Source: Campylorhamphus procurvoides (Eukaryota; Chordata; Aves; Passeriformes; Dendrocolaptidae). From it: a stretch of DNA of 64,000 nucleotides. Where the stretch lies: NCBI GenBank assembly GCA_013396655.1, contig WBMV01000087.1, positions 43,646 to 107,645 on the forward strand, read 5' to 3'. Both the position numbers and the translations under genes were made by a program. The notes beneath the pieces were generated by a model. The model saw only the letters and a program-made list of their open reading frames with translations. It was not told the origin of the DNA and made no database searches. The first letter of the stretch is position 1. Each line of letters opens with the position of its first letter. This document shows positions 36,145-49,000 of this stretch, piece after piece.

Positions 36145-36530
36145 ATGAGATCACCATGGGCCTGTTTAGCCTGGAGAAGAGATGGGCAAGAGGGAATCTT
36201 ATCAATGAGTACAAATATCTGAAGGGCAGGTGCCAAAAGGATGGGCCCAGACTCTTTTTGATGGTGCCCAGCAGCAGGACAAGGGGCAACAGACACAAAC
36301 TCAGACAAAGGAGGTTCCATCCAAATATGAGGAAAACTATCTCACTGTGAAGTCGACAGAGCACTGGAACAGGCTGCCCAGAGATGTGGTGGAGTCTCCT
36401 CTGGAGATTCTCAAAACCCACCTGGATATGATCCTGTGCAACCTGCTCTAGGTGAACCTGCTTTAGTGGGGGGTTGTCCTAGGTGATCTCCACAGGTCCC
36501 TTCCCACCCCAGCCATTTTGTCATGCTATT
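36145..36530 (+). mobile_element. CR1 LINE 3' fragment, + strand
   Basis: Encodes the end of CR1 ORF2: FSLEKRWARGNLINEYKYLK, then a region with DGPRLFLMVPSSRTRGN, and after a frame change HWNRLPRDVVESPLEILKTH and CNLL, followed by the 3' UTR with CACAGGTCCCTTCCCACC. At least one frameshift separates the two reading blocks near 36340. The 3' end is near 36528 and has lost the ATTCTGTG tail. Confidence 0.92.
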
Positions 36531-36756
36531 AAACCCCCCTATTTTATGTTATTTGTGGTCTTAACAAAATTTTTTTCTGACCACTTTTCCAGTCCTCAAT
36601 CTACAAGTATAATGTTTTTCTGTCATGTAATGGTACTTCAGACAAAACCATAATTTCTTACATATATACATAAGTATGTATACATATATATATAGATCAA
36701 ATTGTGTATGTATGAGACATTTGTCATCCCTCCAAGCAATCATTCTGTTTATATTA
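36531..36756. other. Spacer between converging CR1 copies, with TA/TG-rich microsatellite
   Basis: AT-rich, including an imperfect ATAC/TATA array at about 36658-36694. It separates two CR1 3' ends that face each other. Confidence 0.7.
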
Positions 36757-37868
36757 CAGAATCACAGAATATGCCAAGTTGGAAGGGACTCACAAGGAGC
36801 ATTGACTCCAGCTCCTTTCCTTGCACAGGACCATCCCCAAGAGTCACACCCTGTGCCCAAGAGTATCATCGAGATGCTTCTCACGCTCTGTCAGCCTTGG
36901 TGCTGTGCCCACTGCCCTGGGGAGCCTGGTCAGTGCCCAACCACCCTCTGGGGGAAGAACCTTTTTCTAATATCCAACCTAAACCTCCCCTGACACAACT
37001 TGAGGCCATTCCCTTGGGTCCTGTCCCTGGTCACCACAGAGCAGAGATCAGTGCCTGCCCCTCCTCTGCCTCTCACAAGGATGTTGTGACTGCAATGAGG
37101 TCTCCCCTCAGTCTCCTCTTCTCCAGCTGAACACACCAAGTGCCCTCAGCTGCTCCTCACACACTTCCCCTCAAGGCCCTTCATCATCCTCATTGCCCTC
37201 CTTTGGACACTCTCCAATAGCTTAATGTCTTTCCTATATTGTGGCACCCAAACCTGCACACAATATTGCAGGTGAGGCCGCCCCAGTGCAGAGCAGAGCG
37301 GGACAATCCCCTCCCTCTCCCGGCTGGGATNGATCCCAAAAAATGACATCAACTGTCTTCCCTTGATCAGCTGGGTGGGTTACCTTGTCATGAAAGGGAA
37401 TCAGATTTGATAAGCAGGACTTTCCTCTCCTGAAGCTTTGCTGCCTGTGACCAGGGACTGGGTTGTCTTTCAGGTGTTTTTTAATATTTGCCAGAATAAT
37501 CTTCCCCATAACTTTACCAGGGACTGAAGGGAGACTGACAAGCCTGTCATTTTTGGGATCCTCCTTCTTGCCCTTCATGACCTTGCTTCCACTGGGCACA
37601 CCTTCCTTTTCTGCCTTATTACCAAGAGAAGATCCCTACTCAGCCAAGCCAGGTCTCTGTCTCCCCAGCTGCACTTCCACCTTTTGGGAATTGCCTGCTC
37701 CTGTAGCCGTAGGAGGTGATGTTTGAAAAGTGGCCAGCTGATTGACCACAGCACCTGCAAAAAACATTTTCCCAGGGGACCTAATTCCCTGACCAGCCTG
37801 CTCTGCTTGTGTCCAGAGTTGAGGTTTTCCTGGCACTGTTCCTCCATTAATTGGTGTTGTAATGTCAA
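36757..37868 (-). mobile_element. CR1 LINE copy with ORF2 remnants, - strand
   Basis: The 3' end is at the left (ATTACAGAATCACAGAATAT), nearly the same sequence as the copy at 2575. Reading right to left: the linker before reverse transcriptase (FKHHLLRLQEQAIPK, DLAWLSRDLL, 37575-37868), then the RT N-terminal blocks at 37334-37599 (DRLVSLPSVPGKVMGKIIL, then a FRRGKSCLSNLIPFHDKV block and VDVIFWD, which holds the first catalytic aspartate). It is then cut at the N at 37331 and resumes in the C-terminal region. Relative to the copy at 2575-3560, about 545 bp of ORF2 is missing exactly at that N. Frames are broken between blocks. Confidence 0.94.
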
Positions 37869-40800
37869 ACAGCCAAAGGAATTAACCCCATTCCAACAAA
37901 TAGGTGGAATAGGTTAATTGCTACAGTCCCCAGCTGTAACAATTCACATCAATAATGGCTTATTAAGAAACAAGAGGTTTTTTTCTTTTAACTTTAATTC
38001 ATTGATACCACTATTCAAAGTTATCCGTGGCTATTTTTAGTTATATTTGCATTGTAACACTGACATCCACTGGCCAGTGTAAATAGTGGCAGGTTATTTT
38101 CCACTGGATAGAACTTGGTTAATACCTAAACAGATCTATTTAGGAATGAAGTAACTGAAACTGACTGTTTATTGTTCAGTGAAACATTGAATATATTAAA
38201 GATTATGATACTTTGGCACTACACATTTTACATTTAGGGCTACTCTCCTCAGGTAAGGAGGTAAACTAAAAATATAACTAAATCTAACATAGCAGCAAAA
38301 GAAAACTAGTCTGAAAATAAATATTTATTTAAAATATTAATGGTGATCAGATATTTATTTATTCTGAAGACATCTGCTTTTTGGGTGACAAGAGAATAAT
38401 CAAGTAGCATATCTTGGTATTTTAAAATTTAACTACATTCTGGATATTGCAGAAAAGATTCCCTTTTTACTGGGGTGAATTTATACCAGTGATAAACAAT
38501 TATAACAGTATAATAATACTAAGCATTATAAGCAACAACAAGAACAAACCTTTTATCCGTTGTATGGAGAAGCAGAGGAAGTGCACATCATTAAAGATCA
38601 GCCAATGCATTAAGCTTAGGAGGTTGCAAGAAACGCAGAAGTTAATTGTAAGAGAAATGAGGTAAAAGTAAAATTTACAGCAAAGAAAGGTTAGAAATCC
38701 ATTTCCTGTTTGCTGATGGCTCATGGAAAAAATTCAGAGGAAAAGTTTTTTAAAAAATTACTTCAAATTGCTTTAAAAGTATAATGAATGAAGTGTTGCA
38801 AAAACTGAATAAGCCTAAGAGAACTAATCTAGCTTCACATCTAGAACTGTCATAACTAGTTACACCGAGTTAAAGCTTTTCACTGCTCCATTAAAAGCTA
38901 TATGGCTCTGGCATTCCTTTTTTTCCTTCCCCCCAAAGAAAAATCCCAGCATACTCCCTGTAAAATGCCTGTCCCGTTAGGAATGTACACAAACAAAGAC
39001 AATAATCCCTGCTGCTACAAACATTGTGTATCTGGAGCTCTTCACTGGACTTAAATGGGAGGACCACCCTGGTGACACGTGACAGGAAAAATGGCAATAA
39101 CATGCATCAGTTAATCTTGGTGCTGATGAATTGCCCTGCAGGAAAGGACACACAATGGGGAAAGGGTTTATGCTGCAAAAAGGAGCCTCTGGGTGCAGAA
39201 AAGAGCAGCAGATGAGAACCTGAGCTAAACGAGGAATGTGACTTGGATGGTTGAACTTTTTTGTGTCTTTCATATCTGTCCTATCAGTACTGGAGAGATA
39301 AAAAGTGCCAAACAGTGCTCAAGTACGGTGGGAGGGAAATGCTTCCTTGATATCTCCCTGCAACAGCTGCCTGTTTGAACATGAGGCCCTTGTGGGTTTT
39401 ATGCTGATGCTTTGTCTGAGATGCACATTTTGGGAAAGGCATCAGGAAGAGGAAGCACATTGCTACGGCCTGGAGAGCCTTATATTTATTTCAGATCAAT
39501 CCGTTAATTATTCATCTGAGTTACTTGTACCATGGGGTGCTTCTTTCACTGTAAACAGACTCAAGCATGAGTGATAAAAATGAAAAAAATTAGCCTGCTC
39601 AGAGGAACAGCTCACAGATATTGTTCTTCCTCCTTCCTACTAACTCTGTGCTCGTGTAGCTGTATCAGCTTAGCACCTACAGCGTTTTATGGCCAGAAAT
39701 TGATTTATCCCCTGAAAAGGTAAGAGGCAGGACTTGAAGTAGCCCATGAAGTATATCGATGTACCCTCCCCTACAGGCCTGGAAGGAGAGGGCAACAGAG
39801 ATGCCACAGAGGTACATGACCATGATATAGACACAGATTTTCCAGTTGTTAGGTGGGCTGGAAGATCATTGCTTGCTGCTGGTAGGAGCTACTCCACTTT
39901 GGGTGTTTTGTGGGTTTGTTGTTTGGTTTTTCTAAACAGAAGCTGCTGAAACCAGAAATTACAATCAAGAGTGATGAAAACAATCTATTTGCAAGTAATT
40001 GGAAGGAACAACTTAAAAAATGCATTCCATCATGATCCGTGAGTTTTGTCCTCCAGGGATCAACAGGGCCCTCTTTTAACAAGCAGTGGAGTAAAGGAGA
40101 GAGAAGATATTAAGTGTATTATCGTTTTCAAAAACCTCAAAAACCTCATTTCTAAGCCTTCCTGGCCTTGGACCTGTCTGTGCCCTACCCACACCTGGGC
40201 ATTCAGTCCTAGGTTTGCCTCCCCTTTTCACTGGTTATTAGTGGAGCTGCATCTAACAGCATCAAACAGCCACAAATACCATGGGGAAGGTCCTTCCAGA
40301 AAGCAAAAGAAATAATTCAAATGTCTGCTCTCTCCAAGCCCATTTCACACAAATTAAATATATATGTGACCACAGGAGAAGGTATTTGATATCGTGTTCT
40401 TTCAGCTGGGTGAAAATTTTTGCTGTGATAAACACTTAATAATTTATACAAACCGGTGGCTGCTAGAACAACTTATGTAAGAGAAAAAGGACACAGCTGG
40501 TGGACAGGAGACACCTGGAATTTGGGATTCTCTCTGCTCTATGAGACATAGCACTCCCACTATCACAGACAGCTGTGGCAGCATCCACATTTTTCAGTTC
40601 TTGGCCATGACCGACAAAGCTGTTTTGCCAAAGCAAGAACAGTGGTGTGTACATGCTAAAAGCATCAGGAAATTTTCCTGAGCAGCTGTGCTTGGTGTGA
40701 GTTCTGTGAGGGGCCACAGAAACGTGCTGACAGCACCAGGCTGCAGCAGGCAAATAGGTGAGGGGATGATGCCCAGTGGCAGGGCTGGGGTTGATCTGGG

Positions 40801-43800
40801 CACGACTGCTCACAGGAGTTTGGCTGGACTGATGCCATAGGTAGTGCTGAGAAGAGCAGAAAGAGGGTTAACTTCCATTTTTCCTCTAAGTATCTACCCC
40901 AGGAAAGACACATTTGGAGAGCAAAATTAGTTAAACTATGTGAACATCTCTTGTAGTTACAAGCAAAAGTTAATTACACACTCACTGACATGTGCAAGCC
41001 CCTTATATCCTGTAAGTCTAAAGAATTGAGACAGATTCCAAATACAGAGGCTGTAGTTTACAAAAGAGAAAGACAAAAAGATAAGGTAAGGAAACTATAG
41101 GACGCTACATATTAAAAAGCATGACAAAAACCCTAATTATTTAGGAAAGTAGATTGGAAAAAATAGTCATTTAAATCAAACTTCTATGCAGCTCCTAAAA
41201 GCAATATAAGATCTAACTCTATTTTCCAGTTTCCAAAATTAAATATTTAATTTTTATAAAAGCATAGATACCTTCTCATACAGGTTCTCTCATCCAGAAA
41301 TAACTGAGAATTCTTTTAAAACGTAGCAATTTCAGAGATTTCTTTTCCCAATATGTTTCAGTGTGCCACTGCACCATCTCTGAATCCTTAAAAAGTAATG
41401 AAATTATAGAACCAATGCAAAGAAATGAAATGTTCATGACAAATTATATATGTATCATTATTTAAGATAAAAATGAAGTATAATTTATAATTTAAATTGT
41501 CCCTTTTGGTTTCTGCCCATCCTATTTTTCACACATTTAAAACAGACATTTCTGTAGCTGCTCCCCAACACTGGATCTTTATTCATTAATTGGACAAAAG
41601 ACAGTGTTGGGAAATACAAAACCAATTTGGCATCTACTAGAAACTCACAAAAATTAATCACCTTAAGAGTATTTCCTTTTCGAGAGACTTCTAAACTGTA
41701 TCAAATTACAAAAAATCCTCCACAGATTGTTTTTTCCCCCTTTGCTCCCCTACTCTTGACTACATGAAACTATTCAAAAAGGAGAAATAAAAGCCCCAGT
41801 CTTGTAATTATGGGGTAGGAACTGACTCACTGCATGGATCAATCCCACTGGAAAGTCAGCTCAAAGGAAAAGAAGTGGATGGCTCTCTGCAATAAAAGCA
41901 GACATTTCCATGGAAAGCATTTAAGAGATTTTTTTTTAACCTTTCACAGAAGATTTCTCCTGTTCAACATTATTTGAAAAGGAGTTTCAAATAAGAGTCC
42001 TTCAGAGATATTTTGCAGTAATGTACTCCAAGACAAAGCAATATGATGGTTTAAATGCTGTCAGTGTGAACAGTTAGAAAGAACAGTGACTAATTCCCAG
42101 CTATCACCAGTGGGTACTTTTTTAGGACTACATACATATGTGCATGGGTGTGTGCACAGCACATGTGCCTGCTCATTGGTGACAAAAGCTGATACCAACC
42201 TTATGCCACCTTAGCACACTTTGTTAGAGAACACAATAAATCTCCAATGGATGAAATTTTGTTTCCTTTAGAATTGGCACAAACAGGAAATCATTTCTGC
42301 AGTGTTAGTATAAGGACCATCAAATTTAAATAATTCTGGGGAAGGGCAACAGCCGTGAGACAGCTGATGGCCTGGCAAACCAGAAAGCCTATGGCTCCAA
42401 GTACAGTAAGAAACTAGGAAATGCTAAATCCCGTGAGATTCTTCTCAGCCATACAAATTTATCTTCTATGTGCAAATCTGCAGAGCTTTGAGCACGTGCC
42501 CGAGGTGATATGGTCAAAAACAATGATGTTAAAGATCAAAAAAAATAATGGATGTTGCTCACTCTCATGTGTTCCATTCTTGATCTATGTTACACTTTCA
42601 GTAATTTTCAGTAAATCTTCCCATATGTAGATTGGCAAATCTTTAGAAGCATTGGAACTTCACTGAAGAGATTGATAATATCCATTATCACAATTACAAA
42701 TTAAATTTAAAAGTACACACCCAAAAGGATAACTGAATCTATTCTCCATCTGTAAACTAATGATATAAAAATATGAAACAGGATTTTATTAAAAGAGAAA
42801 TAATTTAAGTAGAATGGGAATACAATGGTTATTCCAGAACTAATGTTGAGGTAGCAGTGTATGATTTAAAACAGGCTGACTCAAGCCAATGGTTGTTAGA
42901 AATCAAGAAGATTGGCTTGCACAGTGGAGTTATTACTCTTTGAGAGTTTTCTTGCCTGAGGGCAAAGTGATTTCTAGTGCTCTTCTGTCCCCTACATGGA
43001 AAATTGTGACTCTGGCTTCAGGGGAAGTGAATGGCTCTTCATCTGCTCTTGTGTTTTTCTCATATTTACAGTCACTTCAGCACTATCAACTTATATGATC
43101 ACTTTGCTTTATCAATTGGAAGCAGAACCACATTTTTATTTTTCTTTATGTACAAGTTCAATTGCGCTTAAAGGCAAATGTTCTTCTGTATTCTGCATGC
43201 ATCCTTTATCTGACTGCACAATTGTCATAATTTTACTAACCTCTGAATTATTTAGCCAATACGCACAATAAACACACAGGACAAGTTTTATTGCTGCTTT
43301 CTGTCACAAAATTTACAGCAGGATATAAAAGCATGATATGAATTTAACAGTTCTGTGCTCGCTGGTGCTAATAAGAAGCATCACATCCTCTCATAGTTTT
43401 GCATTACCATGGCTAAAATTGCTGCCCCTGGTTAGCAGGACATTTGGCTCTGTAACAATGATATTTTTCCTCATGGTACCATACATAGAGAGAGAAAAAG
43501 TCTTAATTTCAATCATTTTAATTTGGTTCTAAGGAGTCAAAAGATTAATTCCATCGTCATAAAACATATTAAAGGATTGCTGTAGATGTAAGCCAGAATC
43601 ATCACCTTGGTGTATTTCCTAATTCTTGTTTCAGTGTTAGGTAAACTGACCTATTTTGCCTAAAGGAGTCCAAAGGCCACTCTCGTGGGAAATCTGCCAG
43701 AAAGTTCTTTTTGTGCAGAAATCTATTGAATGACATTTTATTATTTTAGATGTATTAAAAATAGCTTGCAAAACCACATGTAAACCTTTCTATAATATTG

Positions 43801-45990
43801 TTCCATTATCCAAGAAATAGCATTATAAAATGAAAGAAAAATGTGGAGAATCTTTTCCCCAAAATTTCACTAGATTTTTCTGTTTAAGTAACATGGGTTT
43901 ATTTATTCCTTATTGAATAAATTAAAGAGATAACTTTCAGCAGCACAATTCCCACAGATTCTTTGGACTGACCACCAAAATAGTAGTCAGAAACACAAAA
44001 ATTTAAATGCCACTATCCTATCAAAAGGGTCCTCTGAGGGACCTTTGGAGAGAAATCAGTGGGATAAGGTCATGACAACTATTCCCAATACAGCTATTTA
44101 TTTCCCCTGGCTGCACCAGTCTCTTCACAGCGTTCTTTACTAACAGCATTTGGGAAATGCCCACTAAAAAAAGATTTCATCTCAAACTCTCATGCAAGAA
44201 ACATTCTTAAAAGTGAACTTAGGGCAAAAAATATAAATCCGAATTTTGTTATAAGTTCTATGCGCTTCCTAAGGAAAACACCATAAAACCATCAACTTCA
44301 CAGATGTTCTTCCAATAGTATATGCTGACTAAGAAAAAAGAACAACAAAAAAGGAGCCTGTAAAGCATCACAAACAGAAGGCTGATTCAGTCAGATATCT
44401 CTCCTGACCACGCAGGGAACAAAGGAGTGTCAAAGTCCTCCTGCAGATATCCAAACAAAAGTTCAATAAAGCAAAGAATCTGGTACTGCAACATATCTAC
44501 CAAAAACAGCTACTGGAAATTGTATTTTCATTTCTCTGACCTAAAGATACAGTGGGATCAAAGGTCAGCATGGCTGAGCTGCTCTGCTTGTCCTGCAGGG
44601 TTGTGATATCGAGTCCCATAAAATCAGTTCATGTTGAAATGACTCTTTGAAAGCATCACAGTTCATAGCACAGTCAATGAAGACTAGCTTCGTGAAGACA
44701 ACTAGGAATAGATAACTTGGAGAGCATCCTGTGGAGAAGAAAATAACATCCTGTATTTGTTTTTAAAAGTCTTTCAGAAAAGAAACACAAAAAAGCAGAA
44801 CCTCTTCTTGATAACTCCTATCCCCTTTAAGCAGTTCATTTGGCACAGGCACTCAGTCAGGCCAAACTTTTTCAGTATTTCATTTTAAAAGTGAACTCTA
44901 TTTAAAAGTGAACCCCAGAGGGTGTTTGCTTGTGCAGTTTTGGTGTCGTTAGTAGCATTTACTAGCTGCAATTGAATCCTGAATTTTCTAACAAAGACTG
45001 AACTGAGGTTTTTGAGTAGGAGAAGCATGCTTAAGGAATGCCAGCATGACCAAAGCCTACATTCAGGACAGCTAGAAATAAGCTTGTCTGGCTTTAACCT
45101 TAAGCTAGGGCTTCAAATTGTTGGCATCATAAAAAACGAAGAATGCCTGTTGCCAGAGAGAGACCTCTAAGTCAGATGCAATCAATAAATACCCCAATTC
45201 ATCTGGGCTGAGGCAGAAGAACAGGAGTCTGCTGTGTTGCAGTACACTTTTATACACACTGACAGAGCATTGTACCCAAATGGAGATACCCTTTCTCCCA
45301 GTAGGCAATTTTTAATACAAAATTTGCAAGTCTTTCCTATTATAGTGACTGTCTTATTTTGGAGGGGGCTCTGTGGGCATTGACACGGTAGGGGAAAACA
45401 AAAAGACTACATATAGGCATACCAGATCCTGCTTCTCTCTAAGTGACATAGGACAAATTAAATTTGGGCCTAAAATAGAGTTTATTTATATCAGCTGGTG
45501 ATCTGAGCCTCCTCTCCCCCTCATTTCACAAAACAAAGCCAAAATTAACCTAATTGAAAGACTTCTTGACAATTCATCTCCAAAGGTGTTAATGCTCCTT
45601 CATATTCTGGCTGAAATCAGGCCTTGAAGCACCAACATATTTCACACACTAATGACTGGGAGCAGGAAATCACGGAAAAGTCATGAGAAAAAAAAATGAA
45701 TTTAAACTCTCACTAGAGGGAGCTGCGAGTTCAGTTATAGCTAAGAAAAGGACCGCGTATTGATGGATTTCCACACAGCTCAGTTTCTCATCATTTCCTT
45801 TCCATCTGCCTCTTCTTGGTAGGCTCTGACAGCACGAACCTTCTTCACTGCACAACTCCAGCAGTTCCTGTTATGTTTGCCATGTCAACTTAAAAACTGT
45901 AAAGGTAGAACTTCTGGACACAATAGTGTTATAGGCTGAAGGTCCTAAGAATTTCTGAGGATGGAAAATAAAAAGTATAATTTCAAATTT
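37869..45990. other. Long unique AT-rich stretch, no gene recognised
   Basis: No repeat family recognised. The segment at about 39460-39560 is a possible conserved noncoding element (GATCAATCCGTTAATTATTC). Open frames of 60-116 codons near 38891-39273, 40463-40813 and 42996-43271 lack splice or domain support. Confidence 0.45.
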
Positions 45991-45994
45991 GATT

Positions 45995-46034
<40 letters not shown>

Positions 46035-46064
46035 CATGCATACATACATATATACATACATAGA
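45995..46064. repeat. GATA microsatellite with TACA tail
   Basis: Ten perfect GATA units (45995-46034) followed by imperfect CATA/TACA units to about 46064. Arrays of this type are usually length-variable. Confidence 0.97.
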
Positions 46065-49000
46065 TCCAAATTCAGCTCTAAAGTGGTTCTTTACCCTATT
46101 TCAGGTTATAAAATCAAAACTGCACCATTTTCTGAGTTTTCTCATCCTGAATAATAAAAGTGTTGAAATGAAATACCACAAGAAGCAACAAATACTCCAG
46201 TGCTTCTGAACTCTTGCTTCATCAGCCTTTTGGTTATTTTTGCAGTGTGTTTGTGCAGTTTGCCTTCATTGAAAATCACCAAATTTAGAGTTCCAGATCC
46301 TTATTATAAAGCCTACCTTTCTCACAGTACATCTGAGGTCCTGAAATACTTTTTAGACAGCTGGTAAAATTAGTATTTTTGGTTTATATTGCTTTATATC
46401 TCAAACAAAAGTTATTCTGTCTGGAGGAAAAACTGAAAATTTATGCCAACACAGTGAACTTCAGTGATATTAACCAATTGAATTCTCAGATAATAAAATA
46501 AATACAGGACGAAATTTATTCAGAAAGATGAGTTCTTTTATTTGTTCAAGAACAAAATGAAGTTTAATGTGGTAACTATCTTAAACAGCACCACCAATGT
46601 GAAAAATGAAGGTCTGTGAACATATTTAATGTTACAAACACTGTCAACTGATGCAGCAAAAACCAGATATGCAAGCTGGTGGTTTAATAGATAGGGAGCC
46701 TTTCAGTTCCTCTAGAGGTCCTTTATGGCATTTGTGGGTCTAGAAAGGAATGCTGGAGGCCTTGGGGCAGGCAGGAAGATACTGGAAGACATGAGACTTA
46801 GGGAAACAGCCATTTCAGGCTTACTCAATGTAGCATAAAGCCTCACTTGGTCATCAAAGGCATACTGGCTCTTGAAAACACCTGTCTAGCCTAATACCAC
46901 TTTGCTGAGGGACAGCAGTTTAGGGCGAGTGGGAAAAGACTCTGAGGAAAAGGGTTGGATGGAGACTGAATCCTCCCCTAGCAAGGACTGATGCCTTCCT
47001 GCAGTGCACAGCCTGGAGCACTCCCACATCAGAACCCCTGACACATCCTCCACGGCTCTCTGACCCCCTTTCAAATCCTTTGAACTCCACAAGACAAAAG
47101 TAGCAAAGCAAAGCGTACACTTCCCTGTTTCATTTTGTCTTATTTCTGTCCATCTGATCCTGCCATTGAGTATCTTCAAATCCTTGGGTTATACAAAAGA
47201 GTGAATAATGGATCCCTGCTTGCCATCTTCTCTCTACTCTTGGTTTGATGGATCCTTTCTTGGTCTCACCACTTTTAGCCATTTGCTTTCTCCCTGGGAC
47301 AGAGGGGGTTTTCTGGCTCTGGTCCTTTCTCCCTCTGCTGTGTTGGATTCCAGAGCCATACAACTCACTGAGGATGCTGGGTGTTATGCCTTTGTGTCAT
47401 GGCTCAGTTATGCTTGCTGTTTGGCCCTCAATTTCTCTTTTTCCACAATAATTCTCATTTTGTTTTCTTGGCACGGTTTTGGTTTGAGAAATATTGTTTC
47501 TGTGCTATCAGAAAATATGAAGTTTGTCACTGTATTTAGCTGTATTTGCTTTTCCCCATTGGCACTGCTTTGCTTTCTATCAAGCTGTGGATCCATAGAT
47601 TGGTGTTAAGCAGCCAGTCTGCCAGCAACACACTGAGCAAACTGGTCTGTACATTGCTCCTAAAAGATTGTGTTATCATTTTAAAAGATGCTCAGTTACA
47701 GAGAAACTTCAAATCATAGCACCAATAAAATCAGTAGGTAAAAACTAATATATCAAACATGTAACAATAAAAGTGCTTTTGTAATACTCATATGTTAGGT
47801 CAGCTTTTAGTCTTAACTCTCAGTGACAAGATCAACATCAGAAAAGAGACAGTTAAAGGAGAATACTCATTTCAGTCTAGTCTTTGATACTACTTTTTCT
47901 ATCTTTTGAATAAGTTTAGCTTATTATCTTTCTGTGTTTTCACCTTTCATATACATAATTTTTTGTAGGTCAACACACATTCTCTTAATAATCTTTTTCC
48001 ATTTCAGTCTTCTTTCTTTGTCACCCGTCCTAGTGATGCTAAGGGATGCCCCACACCCTAAGAGGTGCTCTAGGTTTCACTGTGCTTGATAAATATAGGA
48101 AGACAATGAAAAATGGCATTTTAGCAGATGGAGTCAAAGCTACAGCTTCAGAAAAGCTCTATCTGTTGGATCTGAAGGATAAAACAGATTCTTTTTCTCC
48201 TGTTGAATGATACGTTTAAAAATTCAGTCTTTTGTTCTTCAGAGCCTGTGAATTCTAAACTACATCAGAAAGAAACATTGAACAACAGCAAATGACCAGG
48301 ATAATCCTCAGATGATTTAAAGATTTTAAAAATAGAATAATATTGGTCCTATCATTTTCTGTATCATTCATAATTTTTGGTATTATAAAAGCAAGATTCT
48401 GACAGCCAGCTGATAGTACAGAACTCTGACTTGGTAGGTCTATTGCCAGATAACCCACCAGATGTATATATTACTCCAGATCTGTCAGGTGTTCAGGTAT
48501 TTATTACATATTATGAAAAAAAATATTTTGTAGGGATTTTCCAAAATATCTTTTAACCCTTGCTGTTTTAGTTTTCCCTGCCAAAAATTATTATCTAATC
48601 TACAAAGTTACTGGGCACAGGACATTGTTTTTTAATTTTAGCATGAGATTGTCTGTACTGACAGCACATGTGGCTTATGTGTTTCCACAATGTGAGATAA
48701 TCAGTGACAAAAATTTGAAGGCTTGATCCCATGCACTGTCATTTCTATTTCACATTTAGCTTATTTTTTTGGTAATGCTACAGATACATTTCACAACTCT
48801 GTAAGAAAATACCTGTAAAAAATCCCAAGATATCATACCATAATGAAGTCATACCCTCTCCTGTATTTCTGAATTTGTTCCTTATGGCACCGAGGTTTGA
48901 GAAAATGCTTGGTTTATTTGAGGACATATATTAGTTGCACATTCAAAAATTCAAAAATATGCATATAAACTTTTATTAACTTAGTGTGAGCCCACAAAAG

